Below are positions 1 through 8,851 of a DNA stretch of 64,000 nt, piece after piece. The DNA comes from JALUZX01 sp964561605. Its GTDB lineage: Bacteria; Planctomycetota; UBA1135; JALUZX01. The stretch covers positions 124,001 through 188,000 of the forward strand of contig CAZLQD010000025.1 in NCBI GenBank assembly GCA_964561605.1, given 5' to 3'. Numbering within the stretch: position 1 is the first letter of the stretch; each line of letters opens with the position of its first letter. The notes beneath the pieces are model-generated. The model did not search any database and was not told the origin of the DNA. It saw nothing but the letters and a program-made list of their open reading frames with translations. The translations under genes and the position numbers were made by a program.

Positions 1-1
1 C

Positions 2-421
2 TGCACGGGCAACCTCTGCCGGAGCCCCCTGGCGGAGGCTCTCCTCCGGCGCCTGGCCCGGGAGAGGGGCGTTTCTTTGGAGACCCGCTCCCGGGGCGTG
101 GAGGCCCTCGAGGGAGAACCCCCTCCGCCGGAAACGATCCGGGCCGGCCGGGAGCTCGGGGTGGACCTGGAAGGACACAGGGGCCGCAGGCTCAGGGTGG
201 AAGACCTGGAGTGGGCCCAGAGGGTCCTGGTGATGGAGCCCTGGCAGAAAGGAGCCCTGGAGGGGATGAAGGCCGGGAGCGGGAAGGTGGAGGGCCTGTG
301 GGCCTGGGCTCCCGGCGGGCCCGGCGAGATCCCCGATCCCTACATGGAGGGCGGCGAGGCCCACCTGGAGACGGCCCGCCTCCTGGAGGCCGCCCTGGAG
401 GCCTGGCTGGAGGAGCTGTAA
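2..421 (+). CDS. Low-molecular-weight phosphotyrosine/phosphoarginine phosphatase, 5' truncated
   Basis: The reading frame is open from the left edge and begins with CTGNLCRSPLAEALL, the C-X5-R phosphate-binding loop that sits at the extreme N-terminus of LMW-PTP proteins, so only about ten residues are missing. Near the C-terminus IPDPY supplies the conserved Asp-Pro general acid. By family knowledge such enzymes remove phosphate from tyrosine or, in YwlE-type proteins, from arginine. The Thr after the nucleophilic Cys (CTGN) resembles YwlE-type loops, which weakly favours arginine phosphatase. The stop is TAA at 419-421. ApbE follows 37 bases later on the same strand. Confidence 0.85.
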   Translation, partial: CTGNLCRSPLAEALLRRLARERGVSLETRSRGVEALEGEPPPPETIRAGRELGVDLEGHRGRRLRVEDLEWAQRVLVMEPWQKGALEGMKAGSGKVEGLWAWAPGGPGEIPDPYMEGGEAHLETARLLEAALEAWLEEL

Positions 422-458
422 CCTGGAGCCGGGGGGAGGGGAGGCCCGGGGGAACGGG

Positions 459-1475
459 ATGGACCGGCGGGATTTCCTGGAAAGGCTTCTTTGGGCTCCG
501 GCCCTTCTTCTTCCATCCTCCTGCGAGGGAGGGGCGGCCCGTGGGAGGATCCGCCTCTCCTTCCGGGCCCTTGGTACGGGTGTCCGAATACTCCTGGAGG
601 GGAGGCGGGGAGTCCTTCCCGCCGCGGCGGGCGCCGTGAGGGAGGCCTTCCGCCGGGGTGACGACCTCCTGTCCCCTTTCCGGGAGGAAAGCGCCCTGGC
701 GAAGCTGTGCAGGGAGGCCGCCCGGGGTTCCGCCCGGGTGGGGCCCGTCCTGGGGGAGTTCCTCCGGGCTTCCCGGTCGGCCTGGGATGCTACGGGGGGC
801 GCCTTCGATCCCACCGTCGGGCCCCTGGTGAAGTCCTTCGGGATCCACGCCTCCGGGCGGATTCCCTCCAGGGAGGAATTCCTCCGGGCCCGGTCCGAGG
901 TCGGCCTGGAGAAGCTGGAGTGGGATCCCGTCGAGAGGATCCTAAGGTTTCCAGGACCGGGTTTCTCCCTGGATCCCTGCGGGGCCGGAAAGGGATTGAT
1001 CCTGGACCTGGCCGCCCGGGCGGCCAGGGACGCCGGGGCCGAGTCGGGCCTTCTCGAGGCCGGGGGGGATCTCCTTGCCTTCGGTCCCCGGAGTTTTCTC
1101 GTGGCGATCCGGGCCGCCGGGGTCCGGGGAGGGGTGGTCCGGCTGGTGAGGCTCCAGGAGGGGGGGCTGGCGGCTTCGGGACTGGGGGAGAGGGTCCTCC
1201 GGGCGGGGGGGAGGGAGTTGGGGCACGTGATCGATCCTTCCACGGGGGAGCCCATGGATCCGGAAGACCGGAACGTTCCCCTGACGGCGGCGGCCTCGGC
1301 CCCTTCGGGAGTCCTGGCGGACGCCTTGGCCACGGGGCTCCTTGTGCGGGGCGCCGGGGGACTCCCTGCCCTGGAGGGGATTCCCGGGGCGGGGGGGCTC
1401 CTGGTCTTCAGGAGGAATGGGGGCGGCTTCAGGCTCGAGAAGGGCGGGGCTTTTCCTGGGATCCGGAATCTTTGA
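459..1475 (+). CDS. apbE: FAD:protein FMN transferase (ApbE family)
   Basis: The 338-residue protein begins with a Tat/lipoprotein-like leader (RRDFLE, then a hydrophobic run and Cys22). ApbE blocks appear in order: DATGGAFDPTVGPL at about 110-123, a glycine-rich FAD-binding stretch around LDPCGAGKG (171-179) with EAGGDLLAFG (200-209), HVIDPSTG (256-263), and the metal-binding ADALAT near 287-292. Known members attach FMN covalently to Thr residues of NqrB/RnfD/RnfG-type respiratory subunits outside the cytoplasmic membrane. No acceptor protein is seen in the window. Its 3' end overlaps the 3' end of convergent lipA by 47 bases. Confidence 0.9.
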   Translation: MDRRDFLERLLWAPALLLPSSCEGGAARGRIRLSFRALGTGVRILLEGRRGVLPAAAGAVREAFRRGDDLLSPFREESALAKLCREAARGSARVGPVLGEFLRASRSAWDATGGAFDPTVGPLVKSFGIHASGRIPSREEFLRARSEVGLEKLEWDPVERILRFPGPGFSLDPCGAGKGLILDLAARAARDAGAESGLLEAGGDLLAFGPRSFLVAIRAAGVRGGVVRLVRLQEGGLAASGLGERVLRAGGRELGHVIDPSTGEPMDPEDRNVPLTAAASAPSGVLADALATGLLVRGAGGLPALEGIPGAGGLLVFRRNGGGFRLEKGGAFPGIRNL

Positions 1476-2385
1476 GGGCGGAGGCCCGGGCCTTCCGGAA
1501 GGCCAGGGCGGCCTGGTAGGAGGATCGGACCAGGGGGGCCGATGCCACGTGGGCGAAGCCCATCCGCCGGCCCGCCCTGGCGAGCTCGAGGAATTCCGTC
1601 GGCTCCAGGTAGCGGTGGACCGGAAGATGGCGGGGAGTCGGCTGGAGGTATTGGCCCAGGGTGAGGATCTCGACGCCTGCCCGGCGCAATTCCTCCATGG
1701 CGGAGAGGACCTCCTCCCGGGTTTCGCCCATCCCCAGCATGAGCCCCGACTTGGTCACCTGGCCGGGGCGGATCTCCTTGGCCGCCCGCAGGACCTGGAG
1801 GGATCCTTCGAAGGAGCACCGCCGGTCCCGGATCTTGGATGTGAGGGAAGGAACAGTCTCCACGTTGTGGGCGAAGACGTCGGGTCTGCCCCCGAGGAGG
1901 ACCCTTTCCAGGGAGGAGCGGGAGCCCTGGAAGTCGGGGGTGAGGACTTCCGCCCGGGCTTCTGGGAGGAAACGGTGCAGGGCCTCGAGGGTCCGGGCGA
2001 AGGCTTCGGCTCCGAAGTCGGGAAGGTCGTCTCGGTCCACCGAGGTGAGGACCACGTAGCGGAGATTCATGGAGCGGGCCGCCCGGGCCACCCTTTCGGG
2101 CTCTTCGGGATCCCAGGTTCCCCCCGGGTCTCCCGAGGAGACGGAGCAGAAACGGCAGCCCCTGGTGCAGGTCTTCCCAAGGATCAGGAAGGTCGCCGTT
2201 CCCTCGCCCCAGCACTCCCCCAGGTTGGGGCAGCGGGCCTCCTGGCAGACCGTGTGGAGGCGGCCTTCCTCCAGGAGGGACTTGACCTTCAGGTAGGCCC
2301 GTCCGCCGGGGATCCGCATCTTGAGCCAGGGGGGCTTGGGGCCCCTGGGACGGGGGGATTCTTTCTCGGAGCCTTCCTGGTCCAT
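1429..2385 (-). CDS. lipA: Lipoyl synthase
   Basis: Radical-SAM enzyme that inserts two sulfurs into octanoyl groups on lipoyl domains. Counting from the longer GTG start at 2403, both 4Fe-4S cysteine sets are present: the auxiliary set C53/C58/C64 (CQEARCPNLGEC) and the radical-SAM set C79/C83/C86 (CTRGCRFC). The C-terminal RSSY motif that coordinates the sacrificial cluster is also intact. I chose the ATG at 2385 because conservation begins well after it; the GTG at 2403 would add six residues, and neither has a strong ribosome site. No lipB or lplA is adjacent. Length (about 318 residues) is normal for LipA. Confidence 0.95.
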   Translation of the reverse strand: MDQEGSEKESPRPRGPKPPWLKMRIPGGRAYLKVKSLLEEGRLHTVCQEARCPNLGECWGEGTATFLILGKTCTRGCRFCSVSSGDPGGTWDPEEPERVARAARSMNLRYVVLTSVDRDDLPDFGAEAFARTLEALHRFLPEARAEVLTPDFQGSRSSLERVLLGGRPDVFAHNVETVPSLTSKIRDRRCSFEGSLQVLRAAKEIRPGQVTKSGLMLGMGETREEVLSAMEELRRAGVEILTLGQYLQPTPRHLPVHRYLEPTEFLELARAGRRMGFAHVASAPLVRSSYQAALAFRKARASALKDSGSQEKPRPSRA

Positions 2386-2534
2386 GGCGCCAACGTGCCT
2401 CACGGGGGGACAAGGTTCAACCGATCCTCCAGGTCGGGGGGGGCCTTCCGGCTCGTCCCGGGGCAGGAGCGGTGGACACCCTCCTTTGGGGCCTTATTCT
2501 TGGGTGTCCCGTGGTTCCATTTCCAGGGTGCCTC

Positions 2535-4937
2535 ATGAAACCAAGGTCGTCCCCTTTCCTCCTCTCCTGGTTGCTCCTGCTGGCTTGGGCCTTCTGGGGG
2601 TGGGGTTGCCACTCCTCGAGCGGTGGGGGCTGGGCTCCCGGCGCCGCCGGGGGGGACCCGGAGGTCCTGCCTGGCGGGGCCGATCCTTCCCTGACCTTCG
2701 CCGGGTGCCGCTGGGCTCTTCCCTTGGATGGAGGGGTCTACCTCTCCTGGGAGCCTGTGACCCAGGAGGTGGTGAAGAACAAGAAGACGGTCCGGGTGCC
2801 GAGAAAGGGGATCGACTACCTGGTCTATCTTTCCTCCCTGCCCTTCCACTTCCAGGAGAGCAAGCCCGACTACACCGTGAGAGACCGGACCGGCCTGGAG
2901 GTGAAGGGATTGAAGAACGGCCTGGTCTACTGGGTGACCGTGAGGGCGAAGGACTCGTCGGGATTCCTGGACAAGGACGAGACGGCCCTCTCCTTCCTGC
3001 CCGGGCCGGTCCGTTTCGTGAAGCCCGGCAACCAGGCGCCCGGCAGGGACGGCCTCACCCCCGGGCGGGCTTTCGCCTCTCTGCGGGAGGCCCTCGCCTC
3101 CTCCTTGCCCATGCACTGCACCCTCTTTCTCGGCGAAGGGGAACTGCCGGGAGGTGTCTCCCTTCCGCCTGGGATCTCCCTGGCCGGGGGATTCGGTCCA
3201 GCCATGGAGCCTTCCCGGCGTGATCCTTTCCGCTACGTCACCAAGCTGGGGCCGGGCCCGGGGGGAGGACCGATCCTGGAACTCCAGGGCGGCGGATACA
3301 ACCTGGTCTCGGGGCTCATGCTGGACGGCGAAAACCGGGTGTCCCCGGGATTCCGGGCCGGGCCGGGCCGGCTGGCCTTGAGGAACGTCTCCATCGTCCG
3401 GTGCGCCGGGACGGGCCTCGTGCTCCGGGGTGAGGCCTCCACGGAGAGCAGGGTGGAGGGGGACCTTTCCTTTCTCAGGATCCTGGGCAACGGGGGCGCC
3501 GGGGCGGACGTCTCCGGGTTGACGGGCCTTCTCTTCCAGGAGTGTCTGATCCGCAGGAACGGAAACGAAGGCTTGCTCGCCAGGGAGCTCCAGGTGAACC
3601 CCGAAGGAGAGCTCCTCTTCTCCCTGGAAGGTTGCAGGATCGAGGCCAACCGGGCGGGAGGGATCGAGATCGGTCTGGCGCCGGGACCCTCGGGGCCTCC
3701 GGGGGCGGGACCGGGAAAGGCCCTGGCCAGGGTTCGCCGTTGCCGGATCCGGGACAACCTCCAGGAAGGGATCCGGGCCGTGGCGGACCTGGGAGACGGG
3801 CCGCCGGTGAAGGGTTACGTCCAGGTTCTCTTCTCTTCCCTGGTGAACAACGGGGGGAGCGGAGTCCTGGTCCAGCCCTCTCCCAGGGCCACCATCCTGG
3901 TCTCCGGGAACAGGGTCTCCGCCAACAGGGGGATGGCTGGGATCACCGTGGCTTCCGGTACGGGAGGGACCGTGCGGGTCTCCAACAACGCCGTTTTCGG
4001 AAACACCCGGGACGGGATCCGGGTGAACCGGTCTCCCGAAGCCCGCCTGGTCATGGTTCACAACAACGATTCCGCCGCGAACGGGAACGTGGGGCTCCTG
4101 GTGGAGGGCGACGACACGGCCTGCCTCTCCAACACGGTGGTCTGGAACAAGCAGGACGTTCAAGCCCCCTGGATCGGCTACAGCCTGAGAGGGAAGGGAA
4201 CGGGGGGCCCCGGGGTCTTTTCGGGGAATCCGGGTTACAAGGTCTTCCCCGCAGGAATCCAGTTCCTCGACGGCCCCGGGTCGGAGGACCTGGTCCACGT
4301 CCCCTGGCCGGGCGTGACCGCCCCCGGCGAGTTCGTGGAGATCGGCGACGACGGGATCCCCCGGGCCGTGGAGGCGGTGACCCGCACGGGGATCCGCTTC
4401 TCGCCCCCTTTGAAGACTCCCGCCCCCGTGGGCACGGCCCTCTTCGTCTCACTGGGCAAGGAGGGGGTCCGGGAGGACCTGCGGGTGGGGAGTTCCTCTC
4501 CCGTTCGGGGAAGGGGAATGGCCTACCTGCCCGATCCCAAGGGGGGAAAGGCCACGGTGGGGTTCCTGGGCGGCCCCTTGGCGGTCACCCAGGTCGGGCC
4601 CGGCGGGGAGGGGCGGATACCGGATCTCTCCTTCCAGGACCTTGCCTTCCTTCCTCCTCCCGGAACCAGTGCTTCCCTGGTGGACAGGATCACCGTGATC
4701 GCCGGAGTCGAACTGGACGAGAGCACGGTCAACTCCTCGACGGTGCAGCTCTACAACGCCTCCCGGATGTCCCGGCTGAGCGTGAGAGTGAACCTCTTCG
4801 GCAAGAAGAAAGACCGATTCGTCGTCGCCGGTTTCCCCAACACCAAAACCCCCCTCCTCCTCGTCCTCACCACCAAGATCCAGGACACCCAAGGAAGGAC
4901 CCTCGCCCTCCCCCTCTTCATCTTCTACCCCCGCTGA
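2535..4937 (+). CDS. Exported right-handed parallel beta-helix lipoprotein
   Basis: I start at the ATG at 2535 (about 800 residues) because it opens a clean lipoprotein signal: MKPR, a hydrophobic run, then lipobox WGWGC. An upstream ATG at 2472 would bury this signal. After the leader comes a fibronectin-III-like segment (SWEPV, later LVYWVTVRAKDSSG). From about residue 180 to 560 there are beta-helix repeats rich in Asn and Gly (for example LRNVSIVRC, VSGNRVSANRG, VSNNAVFGNTRDGI). Such PbH1 repeats occur in pectate-lyase-like polysaccharide enzymes and surface adhesins; no lyase catalytic residues can be assigned by eye. The end borders the repeats upstream of the rhamnose genes, but the link is only positional. 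Confidence 0.8.
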   Translation: MKPRSSPFLLSWLLLLAWAFWGWGCHSSSGGGWAPGAAGGDPEVLPGGADPSLTFAGCRWALPLDGGVYLSWEPVTQEVVKNKKTVRVPRKGIDYLVYLSSLPFHFQESKPDYTVRDRTGLEVKGLKNGLVYWVTVRAKDSSGFLDKDETALSFLPGPVRFVKPGNQAPGRDGLTPGRAFASLREALASSLPMHCTLFLGEGELPGGVSLPPGISLAGGFGPAMEPSRRDPFRYVTKLGPGPGGGPILELQGGGYNLVSGLMLDGENRVSPGFRAGPGRLALRNVSIVRCAGTGLVLRGEASTESRVEGDLSFLRILGNGGAGADVSGLTGLLFQECLIRRNGNEGLLARELQVNPEGELLFSLEGCRIEANRAGGIEIGLAPGPSGPPGAGPGKALARVRRCRIRDNLQEGIRAVADLGDGPPVKGYVQVLFSSLVNNGGSGVLVQPSPRATILVSGNRVSANRGMAGITVASGTGGTVRVSNNAVFGNTRDGIRVNRSPEARLVMVHNNDSAANGNVGLLVEGDDTACLSNTVVWNKQDVQAPWIGYSLRGKGTGGPGVFSGNPGYKVFPAGIQFLDGPGSEDLVHVPWPGVTAPGEFVEIGDDGIPRAVEAVTRTGIRFSPPLKTPAPVGTALFVSLGKEGVREDLRVGSSSPVRGRGMAYLPDPKGGKATVGFLGGPLAVTQVGPGGEGRIPDLSFQDLAFLPPPGTSASLVDRITVIAGVELDESTVNSSTVQLYNASRMSRLSVRVNLFGKKKDRFVVAGFPNTKTPLLLVLTTKIQDTQGRTLALPLFIFYPR

Positions 4938-5043
4938 TCCTGCCGGGAGTAGTTTTATAACGAAGGATCCCCGCAGATCTTGCCGGGAGGAGTTTTATAA
5001 CGAAGATCCTGTAAAAATGTGCCGGGAGGAATTTTTTCACATT
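4936..5043 (+). repeat. Three tandem hairpin repeats with conserved loop, upstream of rhaB
   Basis: The motif TGCCGGGAG occurs at 4941, 4981 and 5020, a 40/39-base period. Copies 1 and 2 match over 24 bases except one; copy 3 keeps TGCCGGGAGGAATTTT. Each copy is bounded by a different but perfectly complementary 6-base arm pair: GATCCT (4936-4941) with AGGATC (4964-4969); GATCTT (4976-4981) with AAGATC (5003-5008); AATGTG (5016-5021) with CACATT (5038-5043). Arms change in a compensating way while the loop core stays fixed, which suggests selection on a folded element. The loops contain GGGAGG, resembling a Shine-Dalgarno or CsrA-type GGA site. The element lies 74 bases before rhaB, so a leader or operator role is likely but unproven. 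Confidence 0.7.
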
Positions 5044-5116
5044 CTCTGGGGGGAGGGGTAGGTTTAGGGGCCCCTGGCGCCGGGGGGGCGGGAGGGTCCT
5101 GGAAGGGAGATGCGGA

Positions 5117-6598
5117 ATGGCCGGAGGTTCTCGGTTCCTGGCTTTCGACCTGGGCGCAGGCAGTGGAAGGGCGGTTCTGGGGACCCTCGAGGAGGGAAAG
5201 TTGGAAATCCAGGAGGTTTCCCGCTTCCCCAACAGGATGCTTCAGCTTAGGGGCCACTTCTATTGGAACATCTACGGCCTCTTCGAGAAGCTCCGGGATG
5301 CCATGGCCCAGGCGGCTTCCCTCCCGGGCGGGCCCCCCGAGAGCGTGGCCGTGGACACATGGGGAGTGGATTCCTGCCTCTTCGCCGCCGATGGGAGCCT
5401 CCTGGGCCTTCCCTTCGCCTACAGGGACCTTAGGACCCAGGGCATGCCGGAGGAGTTCTTCCGCAAGATCCCCGCCCGCCGGGTCTACGAGAAGACGGGG
5501 ATCCAGACCATGGCGATCAACACGCTCTTTCAGCTCTACGCCATGGTCCGGGAGAAGTCTCCCCTCCTCGAGGCGGCGAGCTTCCTTCTCATGATGCCCG
5601 AGGCCCTTTCCTTCTTCTTCTCGGGAGTGGCTCGCTCGGAGAGGACCATCGCCAGCACGAGCCAGCTCTTCAACCCCCGTCTGGGCACCTGGGATCCCGA
5701 GTTGGTGGAACTCCTGGGAATCCCTCCGGGGGTCTTCCAGGAGGTGGGTGAGCCGGGAAGGGTTCTTGGTCCTCTCGAGAAAGGGTTGGCCAGGGAGACG
5801 GGCCTGGAGAATGTCCAGGTCGTGGCCGGTGGTGGGCACGATACTGCCTGCGCCGTGGCTGCCGTTCCGGCCGAGGGCGGGGACTGGGCCTACATCAGTT
5901 GCGGTACCTGGTCCTTGATCGGAGTGGAATTGGATGAGCCTCTCCTCTCGGAGGATGCCTTCCGGAGGAATTTCACCAACGAGGGCGGGGTGGCGGGCAA
6001 GATCCGCTTTCTTAAGAACGTCTCGGGCCTTTGGCTTCTCCAGGAGTGCCGGCGGGCCTGGGGGGATCCACCCTACGAGAAACTTGTAGAAGAGGCCCGC
6101 CTGGCCGAGCCCTTCCAGGCTTTCCTGGATCCGGACTGGGAGGGATTCCTCAATCCTCCGGACATGCCGGCGGCGATCCGGGATTTCTGCGGGAGGACGG
6201 GCCAGGAGACTCCTTCCTACCGGGGAGGCGTGGTCCGGGCCATCCTGGAAAGCCTTGCCCTCAAATACAGGCTCGTCCTCGAGGGCCTGGAAACCGTCCT
6301 GGGCAGGAAGATCCGAAAACTCCACCTCGTGGGAGGAGGGGCAAGGAACGAGCTCCTTTGCCGTTTCACAGCAGGCGCCACGGGTGTGCCCGTCGAGGCC
6401 GGCCCCTACGAAGCGACATCCATAGGGAACCTCCTGGTTCAGGCCATGGCCCTGGGCCGTGTCCGGGGCCTGGAAGAGATCCGCCGGGTGGTCCGTGCTT
6501 CCTTCCCCCTGTCTTCCTTCGAACCTGGAGACCGGACTCCCTGGGAGAAGGCCCTGGAACGCTACAGGGAGTTCCAGGAAAAGGTGAAAGGAATATGA
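5117..6598 (+). CDS. rhaB: Rhamnulokinase
   Basis: FGGY-family kinase of 493 residues that phosphorylates L-rhamnulose to L-rhamnulose 1-phosphate. Phosphate-1 loop FDLGAGSGR (10-18), VDTWGVD (79-85), YRD (102-104), catalytic-region GGGHDTACA with Asp242, the phosphate-2 block ISCGTWSLIG, the rhamnulokinase-typical NFTNEGG and RFLKNVSGLWLLQECRRAWG, and the C-terminal adenosine motif GGGARNELL are all present. It is the first gene of a two-gene unit; rhaA starts inside its stop codon (ATGA). No rhamnulose-1-phosphate aldolase or transporter is adjacent, so the pathway must be completed elsewhere. The three hairpin repeats lie directly upstream. Confidence 0.95.
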   Translation: MAGGSRFLAFDLGAGSGRAVLGTLEEGKLEIQEVSRFPNRMLQLRGHFYWNIYGLFEKLRDAMAQAASLPGGPPESVAVDTWGVDSCLFAADGSLLGLPFAYRDLRTQGMPEEFFRKIPARRVYEKTGIQTMAINTLFQLYAMVREKSPLLEAASFLLMMPEALSFFFSGVARSERTIASTSQLFNPRLGTWDPELVELLGIPPGVFQEVGEPGRVLGPLEKGLARETGLENVQVVAGGGHDTACAVAAVPAEGGDWAYISCGTWSLIGVELDEPLLSEDAFRRNFTNEGGVAGKIRFLKNVSGLWLLQECRRAWGDPPYEKLVEEARLAEPFQAFLDPDWEGFLNPPDMPAAIRDFCGRTGQETPSYRGGVVRAILESLALKYRLVLEGLETVLGRKIRKLHLVGGGARNELLCRFTAGATGVPVEAGPYEATSIGNLLVQAMALGRVRGLEEIRRVVRASFPLSSFEPGDRTPWEKALERYREFQEKVKGI

Positions 6599-7863
6599 CC
6601 CGCAAGGAAAAGGCCGTCCTGGAGGAATATTCCGCCGCAGCGGAACAGTTCGCCGCTTTCGGCGTGGATGCCGGTGGGGCCCTGGAAATCCTGGAAGGGA
6701 TCGCCCTCTCCCTGCCCTGCTGGCAACTGGACGACGTACGCGGCTTCGAGGGGAGGAGGGGGGAGCCGGGGGGAGGGTTGGAGGTTACGGGAAATCGACC
6801 CGGCCTGCCCCGCAATCCCGGAGAGTTCCGGGCCGACCTCGAGCGGGCCCTCACTCTCGTCCCCGGAAGGCACAGGGTCAACCTCCACGCCATGTACGGG
6901 GAGTTCGGCGGGAAGGCCGACCGGGACGGGATCGAGCCTGGACACTTCCTGGGATGGGTGGAATGGGCCCGCAGCTTCGGTGCCGGCTTGGATTTCAACG
7001 CCACCTGCTTCGCCCACCCCCGGGCGGAAAACGGTTTCACCCTGGCATCCCCGGACGGGGATACCCGGGATTTCTGGGTGGAGCACGTCCGGAGGGCCAG
7101 GGAGGTCGCGGCGTGGATCGGCGGGGAGCTGGGCGAACCTTGCTTGCACAACCTTTGGATTCCCGACGGGACCAAGGATCTTACGGTTCGGAGGTTTTTC
7201 TACAGGGAGCTTCTCCGGGAATCCCTGGACCGGGTGTACGAGAAGCGCTTCGACCCCCTGGTGTTGAAGGATTCCGTCGAATCCAAGCTCTTCGGAATCG
7301 GGACGGAGGCCTTCACCGCGGGCTCCCACGAGTTCTACCTGCTCTATGCCCAGGAGAAGGGGATCTTCCCCTGCCTGGACACGGGTCATTTCCACCCGAC
7401 CGAGTCGGTGGCGGACAAGATCCCTTCCCTCCTGGTCTTTTTTCCCGAGATCCTCCTCCACGTGAGCCGCGGGCTCAGGTGGGACAGCGACCACGTGGTG
7501 ATCCTGGACGACAGCGTCCGGGAACTGGCGGCAGAGACGGTCAGAGCCGGCGTCCTGGAGAGGGTCCATTTCGCCCTGGATTTCTTCGATGCCGGCCTGA
7601 ACCGGGTGGGCGCCCTCGTCCTGGGGGCGAGGGCCCTGCAGAAGGCCGTCCTCATCGCCCTCCTGGAGCCGGTGGAACGGATGAGATCGGCCGAGGAATC
7701 GGGAGACCGTTTCGAACTCCTTGGAACTTGGGAGGAGTGGAAGGATCTCCCCTTCGGTCCGATCTGGCGCTGTTTCTGCCTGCGGATGGGGGTCCCCTGG
7801 GGTTCGGACCTGGTGGAGGAGCTGAGGCGCTACGAGAAGGAAGTGCTTCTTTCCAGGGGATGA
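6595..7863 (+). CDS. rhaA: L-rhamnose isomerase
   Basis: A 422-residue protein resembling E. coli-type RhaA along its whole length: CWQLDDVRGFE, VTGNRPGLPRNPGEFRADLE, VNLHAMYGEFG, LDFNATCFAHP, LHNLWIPDGTKD, VESKLFGIGTEAFTAGS, CLDTGHFHPTE, HVSRGLRWDSDHV and LDFFDAGLNR. The Glu, Asp and His residues in these blocks are the metal ligands that interconvert L-rhamnose and L-rhamnulose in known enzymes. I placed the start at the ATG at 6595 overlapping the rhaB stop by four bases, because upstream in-frame sequence has no resemblance to the family. It is translationally coupled to rhaB. Confidence 0.96.
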   Translation: MTRKEKAVLEEYSAAAEQFAAFGVDAGGALEILEGIALSLPCWQLDDVRGFEGRRGEPGGGLEVTGNRPGLPRNPGEFRADLERALTLVPGRHRVNLHAMYGEFGGKADRDGIEPGHFLGWVEWARSFGAGLDFNATCFAHPRAENGFTLASPDGDTRDFWVEHVRRAREVAAWIGGELGEPCLHNLWIPDGTKDLTVRRFFYRELLRESLDRVYEKRFDPLVLKDSVESKLFGIGTEAFTAGSHEFYLLYAQEKGIFPCLDTGHFHPTESVADKIPSLLVFFPEILLHVSRGLRWDSDHVVILDDSVRELAAETVRAGVLERVHFALDFFDAGLNRVGALVLGARALQKAVLIALLEPVERMRSAEESGDRFELLGTWEEWKDLPFGPIWRCFCLRMGVPWGSDLVEELRRYEKEVLLSRG

Positions 7864-7972
7864 GGACCATTTCCCCCGGGGTAGGATTTCAAATCCTCAA
7901 CGGCGGGAAGGAGGAGAGAGGGAAAACCCGGGAGGGGGGGCTCCGCGGGGACGGGTTCATCCGCCCGGCGAA

Positions 7973-7991
7973 AAAGGAGCCACGCTCCTTT
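7973..7991 (+). terminator. Short hairpin after rhaA, possible terminator
   Basis: AAAGGAGC, a three-base loop CAC, and GCTCCTTT form a perfect 8-bp stem about 110 bases after the rhaA stop. There is no long T tract after it beyond the stem's own TTT, so termination would be weak. It lies upstream of the promoter for the response regulator. Confidence 0.4.
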
Positions 7992-8034
7992 CCCGAGAGA
8001 GTCCTCCTTGCAATCCTCGAACGGCCGGCGGCCG

Positions 8035-8062
8035 TGGACGGCGGGCCGGGGAAAACTATAAT
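8035..8062 (+). promoter_or_regulatory. Sigma-70-like promoter for the two-component operon
   Basis: A consensus TATAAT lies at 8057-8062 in otherwise G+C-rich sequence, with TGGACG (four of six matches to TTGACA) at 8035-8040 and a 16-base spacer. Transcription would start near 8069, about 63 bases before the response regulator start. Just before the gene, two GTTA-containing half-motifs at 8111 and 8123 could be an autoregulatory OmpR-type site; that part is speculative. Confidence 0.6.
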
Positions 8063-8131
8063 GCCCCGCGGCGGCCGGTCCGCCCGGGACCGCACCCTCG
8101 TTCAGGCGCCGTTAAGGTTTGCGTTACTTCT

Positions 8132-8851
8132 ATGAGCTTCCACCACCCCGGAAACCAGGAAACCGATCTCCAACTCCTCCTGGTGGAGGACGAGCCCAAG
8201 GTGGCCAAGGCCCTGGAGAAGGGTTTGAGGGGGGAGGGCTACAAGGTGGACCTGGCATACCGCGGGGACCAGGGCCTCGCCCTGGCCAGGGCGAAGGACT
8301 ACGCCCTCATCGTCCTGGACCTCATGCTCCCCGGGATGGACGGCCTGGAACTTCTCCGCACCCTCCGTGGAGAGGGGAGGAGGACGAAGGTCCTGGTCCT
8401 CACCGCCAGGGATACCGTGGAGGACCGGGTCCTTGGACTGGACACCGGGGCGGACGACTATCTCGTGAAGCCCTTCGCCTTCGCCGAACTCCTGGCCAGG
8501 ATCCGGGCATTGCTCAGGCGTGAAGGTGGGCTTCCCCACCAGATTCTCCAGACGGGGGACTTGGAGGTGGACCTTTCGGCCCGCAAGGCACGGAAGGGGG
8601 ACCGGTTCCTGGAACTCACCAGGAGGGAGTTCGACCTCCTGGCCTTCCTGGTGGCCAACGCGGGGCGGGTCGTTACCAGGGAGATGCTCGTGAGAGAGGT
8701 CTGGGGAGAGGCTCCGACGTCCATCCCCATGGACAATGTGATCGACGTATACGTATCCCGCCTCAGAAAGAAAGTCGACGGCGGATCCCGGGAGAGCATG
8801 ATCCGGACCGTTCGTGGGGTGGGGTTCATCCTGGAAGGCGGGGTGGCATGA
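8132..8851 (+). CDS. OmpR-family response regulator
   Basis: Receiver domain (about residues 13-125) with acidic pocket VEDE (18-21), phospho-acceptor Asp63 in LDLMLPGMDG, Thr in LTARD and the switch Lys in VKPF, followed by a winged-helix DNA-binding domain ending VIDVYVSRLRKK and IRTVRGVGF. This architecture is typical of CusR/OmpR-type transcription factors. The ATG at 8132 is preceded by a consensus promoter. The sensor kinase begins inside its stop codon, so the two are translated together. Which genes it controls cannot be read from the sequence, although autoregulation is common in the family. Confidence 0.93.
   Translation: MSFHHPGNQETDLQLLLVEDEPKVAKALEKGLRGEGYKVDLAYRGDQGLALARAKDYALIVLDLMLPGMDGLELLRTLRGEGRRTKVLVLTARDTVEDRVLGLDTGADDYLVKPFAFAELLARIRALLRREGGLPHQILQTGDLEVDLSARKARKGDRFLELTRREFDLLAFLVANAGRVVTREMLVREVWGEAPTSIPMDNVIDVYVSRLRKKVDGGSRESMIRTVRGVGFILEGGVA

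Noticed and set aside
1429..1475. Frameshift in apbE or lipA because their ends overlap
   Set aside because: Both proteins have normal family ends; a short convergent overlap is common in dense genomes.
4936..5043. CRISPR array or integron attC site
   Set aside because: Only three units, no cas or integrase genes, arms differ between copies, and there is no proper spacer sequence or attC core triplets.
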